Assembly (NCBI RefSeq): GCF_024139115.2
Contig: NC_085140.1
Coordinates: 318,683,259 to 318,747,258, forward strand
DNA length: 64,000 bases
Direction: 5' to 3'
From: Armigeres subalbatus
Taxonomy: Eukaryota > Arthropoda > Insecta > Diptera > Culicidae
Part shown: positions 45,216 through 55,734 of the stretch, piece after piece
Layout of the letters: every line of letters begins with the position of its first letter
Position numbering within the stretch: position 1 is the stretch's first letter
Notes under the pieces: generated by a model
Told to the model about the DNA's origin: nothing
Databases searched by the model: none
What the model saw: only the letters and a program-made list of their open reading frames with translations
Position numbers and translations under genes: made by a program

Positions 45216-47540
45216 TTTTACCGGTACCCTATTTTATCTATTTTCAAAAAGATTTGTTAGGAAGTAGTTCGCGACACACATTAATTCAATATGTTCAAGA
45301 ATTAAATTGAATCTGTAATCGAATCATTATTTTGTACCAAATTCAATTGCAACGAAAACGGAGCTAATCTTCTAAAAATCAATAAAAGCGATCAAGGCCA
45401 AGCTTCATCCAACCATCAAGGCTTTCTCGAAACTAATTTGGCATAACTCCTCTGCTGCATTGCATTGCTGCTGCGGCTGTTTCAAGCGTTGAATAAGATT
45501 TGGCTTCAGTTCAATTTAAAAGACCTCGTTTGAGCCGGTTGCCAAACTCAACTCTACCGACAAACATACAAATAAAGGCGCACAGCTCGAACGGTCGTCC
45601 TTCAATTACCTGCCACCACAACTTCCGTTTTTCCTACCTTGTGAGCTATTTCCGTCCCACTTCGGCCTGGATATCGGCTGCAGCGCTGAGCAAAAGACAT
45701 CATTTTCCCTGTTTGATGAACAACAGTCGACGACATTCAACGTCCTGGAACCAGCAGCGGTAGTTTAGCGAAACCGAGCGATCAAATCACAGACGGCATG
45801 AAAACGAGTAACGGCCGAGAAAAAAAAACGACTGAAATTCAGATTTTGCCTTATTAGATTGAAACATCACGTGCCAGCCGGCAATTAAATGTGATCCATG
45901 GAAACGAAAAATGAGCCCGAACTCGCTCGGTTCTATACGATAAGGATAAAAATGTAAATGTCTCATAATTAATCATGAATTTGTTCAAACAAAGGAACAT
46001 GAAGGATCTTTAAAAAGTCGAATTATCAACAAACCAAGGATTTTTTTAGGGAATTAAATCGGGGAAAAGAAATAATTGTTATTGTAATTATCAACAATTT
46101 AGGAATTATTTCTTTTCCGAGATGTGTTCATTCTGCTGCCTACACTAATAGCATGGCAGAACGCGAAGCTAAGTACCAACGGTGGATTTACTACCGGGCC
46201 GGGAGAACATGACTAGCATCGGAAAAGCACACAAAGTGAAAGAAAAATTGTCCTGCCGGTTATTTTTGGAAGGTTAGTTACATGCACGGATGCGGAAATG
46301 GTGGGTCGTATTTCAACGGAATAATTTGGTAGCCCAACGGTGCAAAAGCGGAGTGGTACGTCACGTTGAGGGTTTGCTCTTTGATCTTTCGTGGATCAAA
46401 GGAGGAGAAAAATAAAAAAAATATTCCACTGATGTACCATCATTACGATAATTTTGAAATATGGTGCGAAAAAACTGTGAATGTTCCGAAAATCACGTGC
46501 AGTTTATAGTTAAAATTATTCTTAGCACAATTTTCATTCAATGAAAAATATAATTTTTCATGTTAGCTTCACAATCGACTCAGACCCATAATTACACCCT
46601 ACGAAGCGATATTGCTAGCTGCAATGAAACAAAAGTATGTTTAATTAAGTCATAAGCAAATATTTCAATATTTCCAAAGCGTATAACTCTATGCTAATAG
46701 AATAACTTTGCCGGGGCTATCTCTACTCGAAGAGCACAAGCTCGCTCCAAACATCTTGATTAAATTCCGTGACCGCATTTCTAATAAAAATATTGTTTTC
46801 TTTTTATTGTTCTTCCAGTCATAAAACTGATCCATCCATTCCGCGGCAACATGCTCTCAAGCTACCCCATCGGCGATGTACTGTTTTTGCTTTGGGAATA
46901 CTGTCGCGCCGGTGCCGTTTCCGGGAGTTGACATTCCGTCAGTAGGTACACAACAACGGAACATCAACGAGTGAACGAATCACGAAAGAATTGCCGCAGA
47001 GGAGAAACGGGATACCTACCTACATATAGGCCTACGTGTGTTCCGGGCGGACGGGCGGATGTGAAAATGTGTGACATTTGAAGAGGAGGTGAAGGAAATC
47101 GAGCTTGTTCCTTCCTTTCGTATACAGCTGATGCGCTTTCTCTTGGGACGACTGGAGCAAGTGGGTGGTATTATTTTTCTCGTAAACGTGCAGCTTGGGA
47201 ACAAACAATTGCTAGTCAACGCCAACGTCACGTTATAGAGCTTTCTACTTGGCTTTTGCGAGCATTAGCTGGTTGTTGAGGGAATGGGATGGGTGTACAG
47301 AAAATCAAGGATTTACATTTAATAAAGGTTTTTTTTTATAGCGATTAATCACCAAGAGTGATATCCTTGGTTTTCGGACAATCTCAGATGCAGACATGTT
47401 CGATTACGCTGTTTTTCACTGGTGCGGCAATCATTTATCGCTGATTGTAAGAGCTGTGTAAAGTTGGTATGCCTGGCCAGTCCTACACTTATATGGGCAC
47501 TTATCGAGACGACCGTAATTTTCATGAATCCAAAAATAAA
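45216..47540. other. No recognised gene; possibly unique DNA
   Basis: Contains GC-balanced blocks at 45400-45840, 46140-46400 and 46830-47240 separated by AT-rich DNA. Frames are below 90 codons and not recognisable. Confidence 0.4.
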
Positions 47541-47548
47541 TCTGATAA

Positions 47549-47957
47549 GTATCTTGGCTGTGCATATGCACAGCATATGTTTCGAAATGGACAAATTGAT
47601 ATGAAATTTGCGAAAAAGAATCCACGTGTCTTGGAGGGACTCGAACCCTCAACCTCCTACTCTCTAGATAGTAAATAGTAAAGCACATGTGGAGATTGGA
47701 CAAATCAAGCATCCGAAAGATATTCAATTTGCAAAAAAGAGAGCTAACCGCGGTGGAGGTTGGTACTCGGATTCTGATGGCTTTTCCGCAAACGTGACCT
47801 TTAAGTGGTCTTGTTGTGTAGGGGTTATCACGCCTATCTAGAGAGTAGGAGGTTGAGGGTTCGAGTCCCTCCAAGACACGTGGATTCTTTTTCGCAAATT
47901 TCATATCAATTTGTCCATTTCGAAACATATGCTGTGCATATGCACAGCCAAGATATT
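47549..47957. mobile_element. Fold-back pair of tRNA-derived SINE halves
   Basis: The arm at about 47549-47668 is repeated in reverse complement at 47838-47957 (about 120 bp, almost perfect). Each arm runs from the palindrome GCTGTGCATATGCACAGC at the outside through TTCGAAATGGACAAATTGAT to the tRNA-like B-box region GAGGGTTCGAGTCCCTC and stops at CTAGATAG/CTATCTAG inside. Only the right copy has the whole tRNA-like head. Confidence 0.8.
47808..47877 (+). ncRNA. tRNA-like SINE head (cloverleaf, AGA anticodon)
   Basis: 70 nt that fold as a tRNA: acceptor GTCTTG/CAAGAC, anticodon stem CCTAT/GTAGG with loop CTAGAGA (anticodon AGA), T arm GAGGG-TTCGAGT-CCCTC directly before the acceptor. The D arm is weak. 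True tRNA-Ser has a long variable arm, absent here, so I call it a SINE promoter head or tRNA pseudogene. Confidence 0.55.
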
Positions 47958-48229
47958 TAACAAAAAAATGGTTTTCGTACGGCCGAGTTGCCGAATAATA
48001 TGCAATTAATTGAAATCTGATAAGATCAAAGCTTCTTCGACTATTTTCAATTCAGAATCCTACCGTCAAATTTAAAGAACTTTAGCCTTTTTGGGTGAAA
48101 ATACACATACACACGTGTTTGTCTCAGTGTATTTCCCACCAGACCATGCTCATAAAAGCTCATTCAATTCATTGTGGGAAAGTGTTAATTAGCAACCAAA
48201 TATCAGGAATGGAGGAAATGTTGAAACTG

Positions 48230-48470
48230 CATGAAATCTTACAGCATATCAGCATATAGCTCTTTTCTAGTACCCATTTTCACATCTTCCCGGAAATTAG
48301 ACATACGTAATTATCGTGGCGTTGTTTTTATCTCTTGCATTACAAAACTTTTCGAAACAATTGTCACCGAAAAGCTATTTTTGCAAATTAAAAATAGAAT
48401 CACTGATACGCAGCACGTGGAATATTCATCAAATGCAATTGAAAACTTTGTATAAAGTTCATTACTTAGG
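48230..48470 (+). pseudogene. Jockey-like reverse-transcriptase fragment
   Basis: Reads FLVPIFTSSRKLDIRNYRGV, VFISCITKLFETIVTEKLF and NRITDTQH: the NYR.(I/V)..I....K..E motif at the start of the RT domain of Jockey-clade LINEs. It breaks off after ITDTQH, where the Q(H/C)GF motif should continue. About 75 codons of a ~900-codon ORF2. Confidence 0.65.
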
Positions 48471-48634
48471 AATAAAGAAGACAAAAAGACAGAATCTGTA
48501 CAAAGGCAGTTTCAACTACTTGCTCTTCTTAAAACAGGTTGGACATCATTTCCAATTCCATCATACATAGTACGCTGCATGCTTATCGATATACAAACTG
48601 TGAAAGAGCGGTGTGAACAAGCAAAGGTTTCATT

Positions 48635-49045
48635 TGAACCGTTTGTTTGAGAAACTGCATATGTAACATTTTTGGCCAAAATGAGATTTTTATATATTCT
48701 GAATCCTCGTCCAAAAATACATATTCTGGCAAAAAATACGAAAAAAAAAATTTTGTTCAGGAATGTATGAGAAAAATTTCGTTTGTTTGAGAAACTACAT
48801 ATGTCCACGTACTTTGAAGAGCAATTGTAGAGTACTGCTTACATTTTTTGCACTGAAAGTGCACCAGGGTGTTGAGTTTTGCCAAAAACTATTGATCTGT
48901 ATCGAAGAAATTGAAAGATTCGGTGCAAATTTGTTAAAAAACAGTTTTTTGTTGTTTTCTCGAAATAGTGTAAAATGGACTTATGCAGTTTCTCAAACAA
49001 ATGATTCATTTGTAAATGATAACGTTTCGCGACGTATTGATTCAT
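48635..49045. repeat. GTTTGAGAAACTGCATATG repeat, three copies
   Basis: TTGTTTGAGAAACTGCATAT at 48643, a near copy at 48783, and the reverse complement ATGCAGTTTCTCAAACAAAT at 48983. Probably ends of a small AT-rich palindromic element; boundaries unclear. Confidence 0.4.
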
Positions 49046-49079
49046 CCGAAATATTTTTTTTACTTAGACCAAGGCCGGA

Positions 49080-49269
49080 GTGACCTTTAGAGTAAATAAA
49101 AGTCTTCTACATTCAATTCGTCCACGGCTGCACGTCGTCTGCAGAGGGTCCGCAAATCATCTTCCACCTGATCGATCCACCTTGCTCGCTGCGCACCTCA
49201 CCTTTGTGTTTCCGTCGGATCGTTGTCGAGAATCATTTTTACCGGGTTATTGGCCGACATTCTGACTAC
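49080..49269 (-). pseudogene. LINE B, ORF2 C-terminal tail
   Basis: Minus strand reads VRMSANNPVKMILDNDPTET and then GAQRARWIDQVEDDLRTL, the tail domain of a non-LTR ORF2 like that at 18780-19260. Feilai copy 2 begins right next to it. Confidence 0.65.
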
Positions 49270-49553
49270 GGCCCTCCTTAGCCTATCGGTAAGACGCGCG
49301 GCTATAAAGCAAGACCATGCTGAGGGTGGCTGGGTTCGATTCCCAATGCCGGTCTAGGCAATTTTCGGATTGAAAATTATCTCGATTTCCCTGGGCATGA
49401 AAGTATCATCGGGTTAGCCTCATGATATACGAATGCAGAATAGTAACTTGGCTTGGAAACCTCGCAGTTAATAACTGTGGAAGTGCTGAATGAACGCTGC
49501 GAGGCGGCAATGTACCAGTGGGGGATGTAATGCCAATAAGAAGAAGAAGAAGA
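49270..49553 (+). mobile_element. Feilai-type SINE, copy 2
   Basis: Full-length Feilai structure: head GGCCCTCCTTAGCC, B box GGTTCGATTCC (49333-49343), body phrases TTAGCCTCATGATATACGA and ACTGTGGAAGTGCT, and the AAGAAGAAGAAG end. Inserted between LINE B pieces. Confidence 0.85.
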
Positions 49554-49559
49554 GGTCCG

Positions 49560-49923
49560 GCCTACCACAGTCTCTTGAGCTAGTCTACCGTCTTGTAGCC
49601 GCCCAATGCATTGAATCCGACCACTACCTCATTGTAGTATTCCTGCGCTCAAAACTCTCGACGGTGCACAACAGTCGTCGGAGTCGTTCGCCGCGGCTGA
49701 ACATTGGAATGGAAAGCAGGAATACTACAATGAGGTAGTGGTCGCATTTAATATTCGCACTGCGGTAAATGCGAACGTTCGCGATGTCTGAGAAAAAATT
49801 ACCGTCGATTAGAACGTGGTCGATTTGGTTTTCCGTTTCTTGATCCTTGCGTTAATTGGCTGCCACCCAATTACGCGTTGGTGCATCTTGCCCAGCACTC
49901 TGAAGCCGGTTCCCAGCCCGATG
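49560..49923. pseudogene. LINE B endonuclease piece with inverted duplication
   Basis: Plus strand 49604-49690 reads IESDHYLIVVFLRSKLSTV (endonuclease SDH motif) and minus strand from about 49850 to 49705 reads LIDGNFF, ANVR and CDHYLIVVFL, i.e. the same coding segment in both directions, joined near 49705. The minus part continues up through GLGTGFRVLGKMHQRVIGW to the Transib-like insertion at 49924 and beyond it. Confidence 0.65.
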
Positions 49924-50762
49924 CACAATGGGGAAAATGTTGTATGTTTCGGGCAAAATTCAATAACTCAAAAGGCCGCTGAACGAAAATTGTGACCATA
50001 AACTTTTCTTAAACAAAATTTTCCCCGGAATCGAATGAGGGTTAATTCGAATTCGGCACGCCATTCATAATAGGACTTTCTGGACGTTTTCCCCCAACTT
50101 CCCCCAGAACTTTGGTATTATGAACGGAATGCAGCCGGTATAAGAAGTTTACGGCATATTTCTGATTGAATCTGAATGATTAGAATATTGTTGGGTAAGC
50201 GCAGTGTTATTCTATCTGGAGAGTATGTTAGTTTTAGGGGAATATGGGGTAAAATAGTCTCATATATTACATACATACAAATGGATTTCTGTCTGTCTGT
50301 CTGATCATTATAGACTCTCATATATTACATACATACAAATGGATTTCTGTCTGTCTGTCTGATCATTATAGACTCGGAAACTACTGAACCATTCGGCGTG
50401 AAAACTAGTATGCAGGGGTTTTTGGAGTCGAGAAGGTTCTTATGATACTTGGAGACCCCCCCCCCCTCCTGAATGGGGGGCTTCCACATAAATAAAAAAA
50501 TAATTTACGGCATATGTAATTCAGAATCAATCAGAAAACTTCTTATAACGGCTGCATTCCGTTCATAATACCAAAGTTCTGGGGGAAGTAAGGGGAAAAC
50601 GTCCAGAAAGTCCTATTAGGAATGGCGTGCCGAATCCGAAATTACCCCCATTCGATTCCTGGGAAAAATTTGTTTAAGAAAAGTTCTTGGTCAGAATTTT
50701 CGTTCAGCGGCCTTTTGAGTTATTGAATTTTGCCCAAAACATGCAACATTTTCCCCATTGTG
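49924..50762. mobile_element. Transib-like palindromic element 1
   Basis: Starts CACAATGGGGAAAATGTTG and ends with its reverse complement; about 255-bp inverted arms (to ~50180 and from ~50505). Flanked by CGATG (49919-49923, 50763-50767). CACAATG ends and a 5-bp duplication are the Transib signature; the end resembles the V(D)J signal heptamer. 23 bp inside the heptamer both ends have CAAAATTCA. The loop contains a Helitron-family fragment (50266-50500). No transposase. It interrupts the LINE B frame. Confidence 0.75.
50266..50500 (+). repeat. Helitron-family fragment in the loop
   Basis: ATGGATTTCTGTCTGTCTG, AAACTACTGAACCATTCGGC and a CCCCCCCCCTCC run match the 39425-39679 element. A ~65-bp piece (CTCATATATTACATACATAC onwards) is directly duplicated at 50258 and 50318. 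Confidence 0.6.
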
Positions 50763-50767
50763 CGATG

Positions 50768-50900
50768 GTTGTGCCACAGCTATGGCAGAAGGTAGCCGCT
50801 CGATACTCGCCTTTCGTGATCCTTTTTTTTCCTGTTCGGGTGTGCCACTGCGACCTGTTATTAGATTTTTTTTTAATCTTTCGTTTATTTGGAAGGCTCA
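50768..50900 (-). pseudogene. LINE B, upstream coding piece
   Basis: Minus strand reads NNRSQWHTRTGKKRITKGEY and RAATFCHSCGTTI, continuing across the Transib-like element to GLGTGFRVLGKMHQRV. It belongs to the N-terminal side of LINE B; no catalytic motif here. Confidence 0.5.
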
Positions 50901-50949
50901 TTTGCCGTGAAGCGTTACGGAGCCAAAATCAAGTTTAACAATACATTTC

Positions 50950-51940
50950 TTGATTCTTATACATAGTGTTAGTTTTGGGGAACCGAAAAACTCGCGGTTT
51001 AGTCGAGGTTAGGGAATACAATAATACAGTAGGAAAGGAAAGGGGTGCTTAAGTAATTACGATGCTGATGTACGCAAAGTTGACATTCCTCGCATTTTTA
51101 CATCTGTAACGGGACAAACAAACTTTTTTTGGGAGACAACGACGACAGGAAGACATACGGAAGGGATTAACGACAGACATGGAAATGTACAACAAGAGAA
51201 AGACATTCGATATGGGGTACGACAGACAAGGGAATGGGCAGACAATGATTACAGTTTTACATCAGCAACTTTCAAAAATTGGTGGACCAGGGACATGTAC
51301 TCGAGATCAAGGCCCGACAACACTTCCCTAATAGGCTTTGGTTGTTTTCCTCGGACCCGGAGATGTTAAGTTAGCGCAGATCTGGGGCCACGATGCTCCT
51401 CGCACGCCCACACGACATGATCGATGTCCTGATAATCCTCGCCGCAAACACAGAGATTTCCTTCCACTCTGAAAAGATGGTTCGAATGAAGTCTCGTCCC
51501 ATATTAAATTTTTTGAACCATGGACGCTTCGACACCTGCGGGCGAATTGAATACAGCCATCTACCCAACTCCCCATTTGTCCATTTCTGTTGCTAGCTGT
51601 TCAAGGTTTCTTGACGAACTAATGTGAAAAATTCATCGAAGGTTATTTTCCGATCGTAAATATCACCTTCCATAGCGCCCACCTTAGCCAAAGAGTCCGC
51701 TTTCTAATTTCCTGGGATCGAGCAATGAGAAAGGACCCAAGCCATGGTGATTGTGTAAGACCGTTGTGATAAGGCACTCAAAGCGTTCCGAATCCCATTT
51801 AAAAGATACGCTGAAAGCTTAACCGTTTTCATTGACCGAACAGCCTCCAAGGAACATAGACTGTCGGTAAGATGAAAAAGTGGTCCGGAGGTAGGGATGA
51901 GATTTGCTTGAGTGAATTGTGTATCGTTGCTAGCTCAGCA
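50950..51940 (-). pseudogene. I-clade LINE C: RNase H end, C terminus and 3' UTR
   Basis: Minus strand below 51940 continues the RNase H domain in several frames (PLFHLTDSLCSLEAVRS, AWVLSHCSIPGN with the second His motif, ADSLAKVGAMEGDIYDR, then GRWLYSIRPQVSKRPWFKKF and RDFIRTIFSEWKEISVF). The remaining ~350 bp to about 50950 look like 3' UTR. Dead through frameshifts. Confidence 0.65.
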
Positions 51941-53334
51941 GTCTATATGGAACAAGGCTCTTTGAGCTTAAAGTAGGCGCTATGAAAAACGAAACCAGTG
52001 GAGTCATCAATGTTTGACCCGTCTGTAAAAAAGCTTCTCTCCTCACTGGCGTGCCCGTATTTGCTTGCAAATAATGGGGCTATGACCTCCGCACACAGAA
52101 AGTCTGGTATTCCATGAACCTCCTGCTTCATGGACAGATCAAAAGTAACAGAGGAACTGTAAGAGTCTAAGAAGTTAGCACGATTGGTATCTACCGAAGA
52201 AGGGCTTACCTCCAGCGTTATGTACCAGTGATAAATACTCATTAATCGAGATTGAGGGTTTTGTTCGAGCAGCTTCTCGAAGTTGTCAATGACCAATGGA
52301 TTGAGAACCTCACAGCGGATGAGGAACCGGAGCGATAATTCCACGAAACGATCTGTTAGTGGCAGTACTCCCGCAAGTACTTCCAAGCTCATCGTATGTG
52401 TCGAATTCATACATCCTAACGCGATACGGAGACAACGGTACTGAATCCTTTAAAGCTTCAGCATGTGTGAAGCAGAAACTACCGTATTCGAGGACCGACA
52501 AAATGGTTGTTCTATACAACGTCATGAGATCTTCGGGATGCGCTCCCCACCATGTTCCGGTTATTGATCGCATGAAGTTGATCCGTTTCTGGCATTTTTG
52601 TGCCAGATACACAATGTGCTTCCCAAAAGTGCATTTCGAGTCGAACCAAACCCCGAGGTATTTAGAAGACATGCTATCAGTGATTGTCTTACCCATCAGT
52701 TGGAGCGGGAACATTGCCGGCTTATTTTTTTGAAAAGACAACCATCTCAGTTTTCTCCGGAGAGAATTCGATACCCAGCTTCGTAGCCCAAGTGGACAAA
52801 TTGTCCAGAGTAGCTTGCAACGGTCCTTGCGGATCAACTGCGGTTGGCCCCGAAACGGATACAACACAATCATCTGCAAGCTGCCTTAACGAGCATGAGT
52901 CGTTCATCAATGTCTCTGACGTAAAAATTGTAAAGAAGGGGGCTTAAACATAAGCCCTGGGGGAGACCCATGTAGCTAATTCGTGAAGTTGCCGAGTCAC
53001 CATGAGAAAAACTCATACGCTTCTCTGACAGAAAATTGTACAAATAATTGTTTAAAATTGGTTGAAAGTCCACACTAGTGGAGTTTGTCGGATAAGACAT
53101 CAACGCAAACTGATTCAAAAGCCCCCTTAATGTTCCAAAAAACTGAGCCAATTTACTCTTTTTTAGCGAAAGTAAGCTGAATTTCTGAAGAAAGCAACGC
53201 AAGACAGACGTTCGTCCCATTGCCCCTGCGGAAACCAGATTGTGTATCGGACAAAAACCTATTCGATTCAACCCATTTGTCTAGCCGGAAGAGAATCATC
53301 TTCTCCAATAACTTCCGAAGACATGACAGCATGG
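51941..53334 (-). pseudogene. I-clade LINE C: reverse transcriptase and RNase H start
   Basis: From high to low coordinate: LSCLRKLLEKM (just after the insertion), NSTSVDFQPILNNYLYNFLS, SYMGLPQGLCLSPLLYNFYV (about 52970), SLRQLADDCVVSVSGPTAVD (about 52860; ADD catalytic pair present), KLGIEFSPEKTEMVVFSKK, SKYLGVWFDSKCTFGKH, LYRTTILSVLEYGSFCF, and the RNase H start FFTDGSNIDDSTGFVFHS (about 52025). RT plus RNase H downstream of a three-knuckle ORF1 fits the I clade. At least four frameshifts. Confidence 0.8.
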
Positions 53335-53600
53335 CGATGCACAGTGGCTAAAACCGTGTTTTAAGCGCGTTTAATTAATATCACCTTTATTATGCAATTT
53401 AGCGTAACGGTCTCTTCGAGACATTTGATCAGTAAGTAAATGCGCTTCTTTGAAGGTATTTAGCTTACTGATCAATCCCCCTATAAGTGAGATAAACATT
53501 TTGTTTTTTCTGCTTTACAATGGACAAGGTTAATGTTTTCACAAAAGTTGTAGCAAAAGTTCTCCTGAAAAACTTTGTCGAAGACACCGAGTTCGTAATT

Positions 53601-53817
53601 CGAGAACTGTTTCGATCTCAATCTCACTGTACATATATCAATCTCATCGCTAAACAAAGAAATACGGCCTCAAATTCGTTGTTTCTTTTTGTCAACATGC
53701 GTGCTCACTGCTGAAAAAAATCACAAAAATAATAAACAAACCAAATTCCTTTCCAGTTCTTTGTTTTTGATGGGATGGAAATAGGAGCTATGAGATGAAG
53801 TGGCGAACCGTTCCCCT
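53601..53817. mobile_element. AGGGGAAC-ended MITE, copy 1
   Basis: Present in the left arm of the palindrome only. It ends GAACCGTTCCCCT, and its body (CTCACTGTACATATATCA, AACATGCGTGCTCACTGCTG, AGGAGCTATGAGATGAAG) matches 58816-59034. Non-coding. Confidence 0.65.
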
Positions 53818-54820
53818 ACGTCGTTTGGTGGTAATTGCACCTTAAAAACTTGAAAAATAAAAAAGTTATAACAGTTTTAATGAATTTTTTAGTCATATTT
53901 GATGTAGTTGTAACTAAGTATAGGGCAAATTGTGGCAAACAATCTCATACGCATATCAAAGTACAAGTAATGGACTTTAATTTAATACTTAAATTGTTGA
54001 GTTGTAAGCGAATGTAAGACATGTTTGAACAAATAATTTTTAATGAAATATTAGAAGTGTATTAATGAAAATGCATTCAAGAAGTTGCATTGCTTATTTA
54101 AGATACTGCACAAAATCATTTTAAAGCATTCAATTCGCTAATTGCTGTCGCTTTTTCCACTGCCACTGTTGTCACTGTTTATGCTGCTATTTGAAAAGTT
54201 CTTCAGAAGAGTTTTTGCGTCCTCCGAAAACGAATATTTCGCTTTTTTGGGCCATCCGCGAATACTACTTATTAACGGATCAGATGAAACGAGTAGCATA
54301 TTCAAAACATGATGGTTCGTTGCTTGTCTGTTGCTTGTTGAGTTCTCGATATCTGCTTACCGGATAAACTATGTAAATAATATGCTCATATCGAAGAAAT
54401 TGTAAGAAAATTACCTTTTCCAATCTTTGTTTCTGGCTTCCTGCACAGACAGTTGACCAATCGGCACCAAACAATGGCTGATTATGGCATATTATTTACA
54501 TATTTTATCCGGTAAGCAGATATCGAGAACTCAGCACCCGAAAAATTTCAAGACAAGCAATGGACCGTGATGTTTTGGATATGCTACTCGTTTCATCTGA
54601 ACCGTTTATAAATAGAACTCGTGGATGGCCCATAAAAAAGCGATATATTCGTTTTCAGAGGACGCAAAAACTCTTCTGAAAAGGAGAACTTTTCATATAG
54701 CAGCATAAACAAAGACAATAGTGACAGTGAAAATAGCTACAGCGATTAGCGAATTTAATGCTTTAAAATTATTTTGTGTAGTATAATACAATTAATACAC
54801 TTCTAATATAGCAATAAAAG

Positions 54821-55078
54821 TTCACTTGTCATAAGACGAGTTTATACCATCCCATTGAATTCCACCACTTAATTGTATCTTGACAGATACGTATTTCGAC
54901 CTCAACAGTAAGGCCGTCTTCAGTGTCTCGTACTTGACTCGACTTACGAGACTTACGATTACGACGTACGAGACACTGAAGACGGCCTTACTGTTGAGGT
55001 CGAAATACGTATCTGTCAAGATACAATTAAGTGGTGGAATTCAATGGGATGGTATAAACTCGTCTTATGACAAGTGAA
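54821..55078. mobile_element. Near-perfect hairpin element, copy 1
   Basis: 113-bp arms (54821-54933 and 54966-55078) identical in reverse complement, with a 32-bp loop. Contains GGCCGTCTTCAGTGTCTCGT. Both strands therefore encode the same 65-codon frame, an artefact. It occurs in only one arm of the larger palindrome. Copy 2 is at 60530-60669. Confidence 0.9.
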
Positions 55079-55734
55079 GACATTCCACTAAAAAGCTCAA
55101 AATAATTTTCTTATCAATAAAAGTTATTTGTTCAAACATGTCTTACATTCGCTTACAACTCGACAGTTTAAGTATCAAATTCAAGTCCATTACTTGTACT
55201 TTGATATGCGTATGAGATTGTTTGCCACAATTTGCCCTATACTTAGTTACAACTACATCAAATATGACTAAAAATCCATTAAAACTGTTATAACTTTTTT
55301 ATTTTTCAAGTTTTTAAGGTGCAATTACCACCAAACGACGTATTTTGTTATTATCTATAACTTTCTAGAACATGCAAAAAATGTAGAATTGAAAATAAAA
55401 AAGCTATGATGGAAAAACCATTTTTAGGGGGTTGTCGGAATAAAACGTAACAAATCTTCAAAAGTAATGAAATTACGAACTCGGTGTCTTCGACAAAGTT
55501 TTTCAGGAGAACTTTTACTACAACTTTTGTGAAGACATTAACCTTGTTCATTGTAAAGCAGAAAAAAAAAATTTTATCTCACTTTTAGGGGGATTGATCA
55601 GTAAGCTAAATACCTTCAAAGAAGCGCATTTACTTACTGATCAAATGTCTCGATGATACCATTAAGCTAACTTGCATAACAAAGGTGATATTAATTAAAC
55701 GCGCTTAAAACACGGTTTTAGCCACTGTGCGATG

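Larger units (their letters stand above)
53340..55729. mobile_element. Transib-like palindromic element 2 (2.4-kb fold-back)
   Basis: Starts CACAGTGGCTAAAACCGTG and ends with its reverse complement CACGGTTTTAGCCACTGTG; flanked by CGATG (53335-53339, 55730-55734). CACAGTG is the exact V(D)J signal heptamer and Transib uses 5-bp duplications. Almost the whole element is one imperfect inverted repeat (arms roughly 1.0-1.1 kb, centre near 54430). Each arm has since gained its own insertion: a MITE at 53601-53817 on the left and a hairpin at 54821-55078 on the right. No transposase. It lies inside the RT of LINE C between RPIA and MLSCLRK. Confidence 0.8.

Noticed and set aside
47808..47877. Functional tRNA-Ser(AGA)
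   Set aside because: Cloverleaf pairs, but the long variable arm of tRNA-Ser is missing, the D arm is weak and the sequence is embedded in a SINE-like body with a second inverted copy.
54822..55077. 65-codon protein encoded identically on both strands
   Set aside because: A consequence of the near-perfect palindrome, not two genes.
53335..55734. hAT assignment for the 2.4-kb palindrome (CAGTGG ends, 8-bp duplication)
   Set aside because: The 8-mers next to CAGTGG do not match; CACAGTGG ends with 5-bp CGATG match exactly, favouring Transib.
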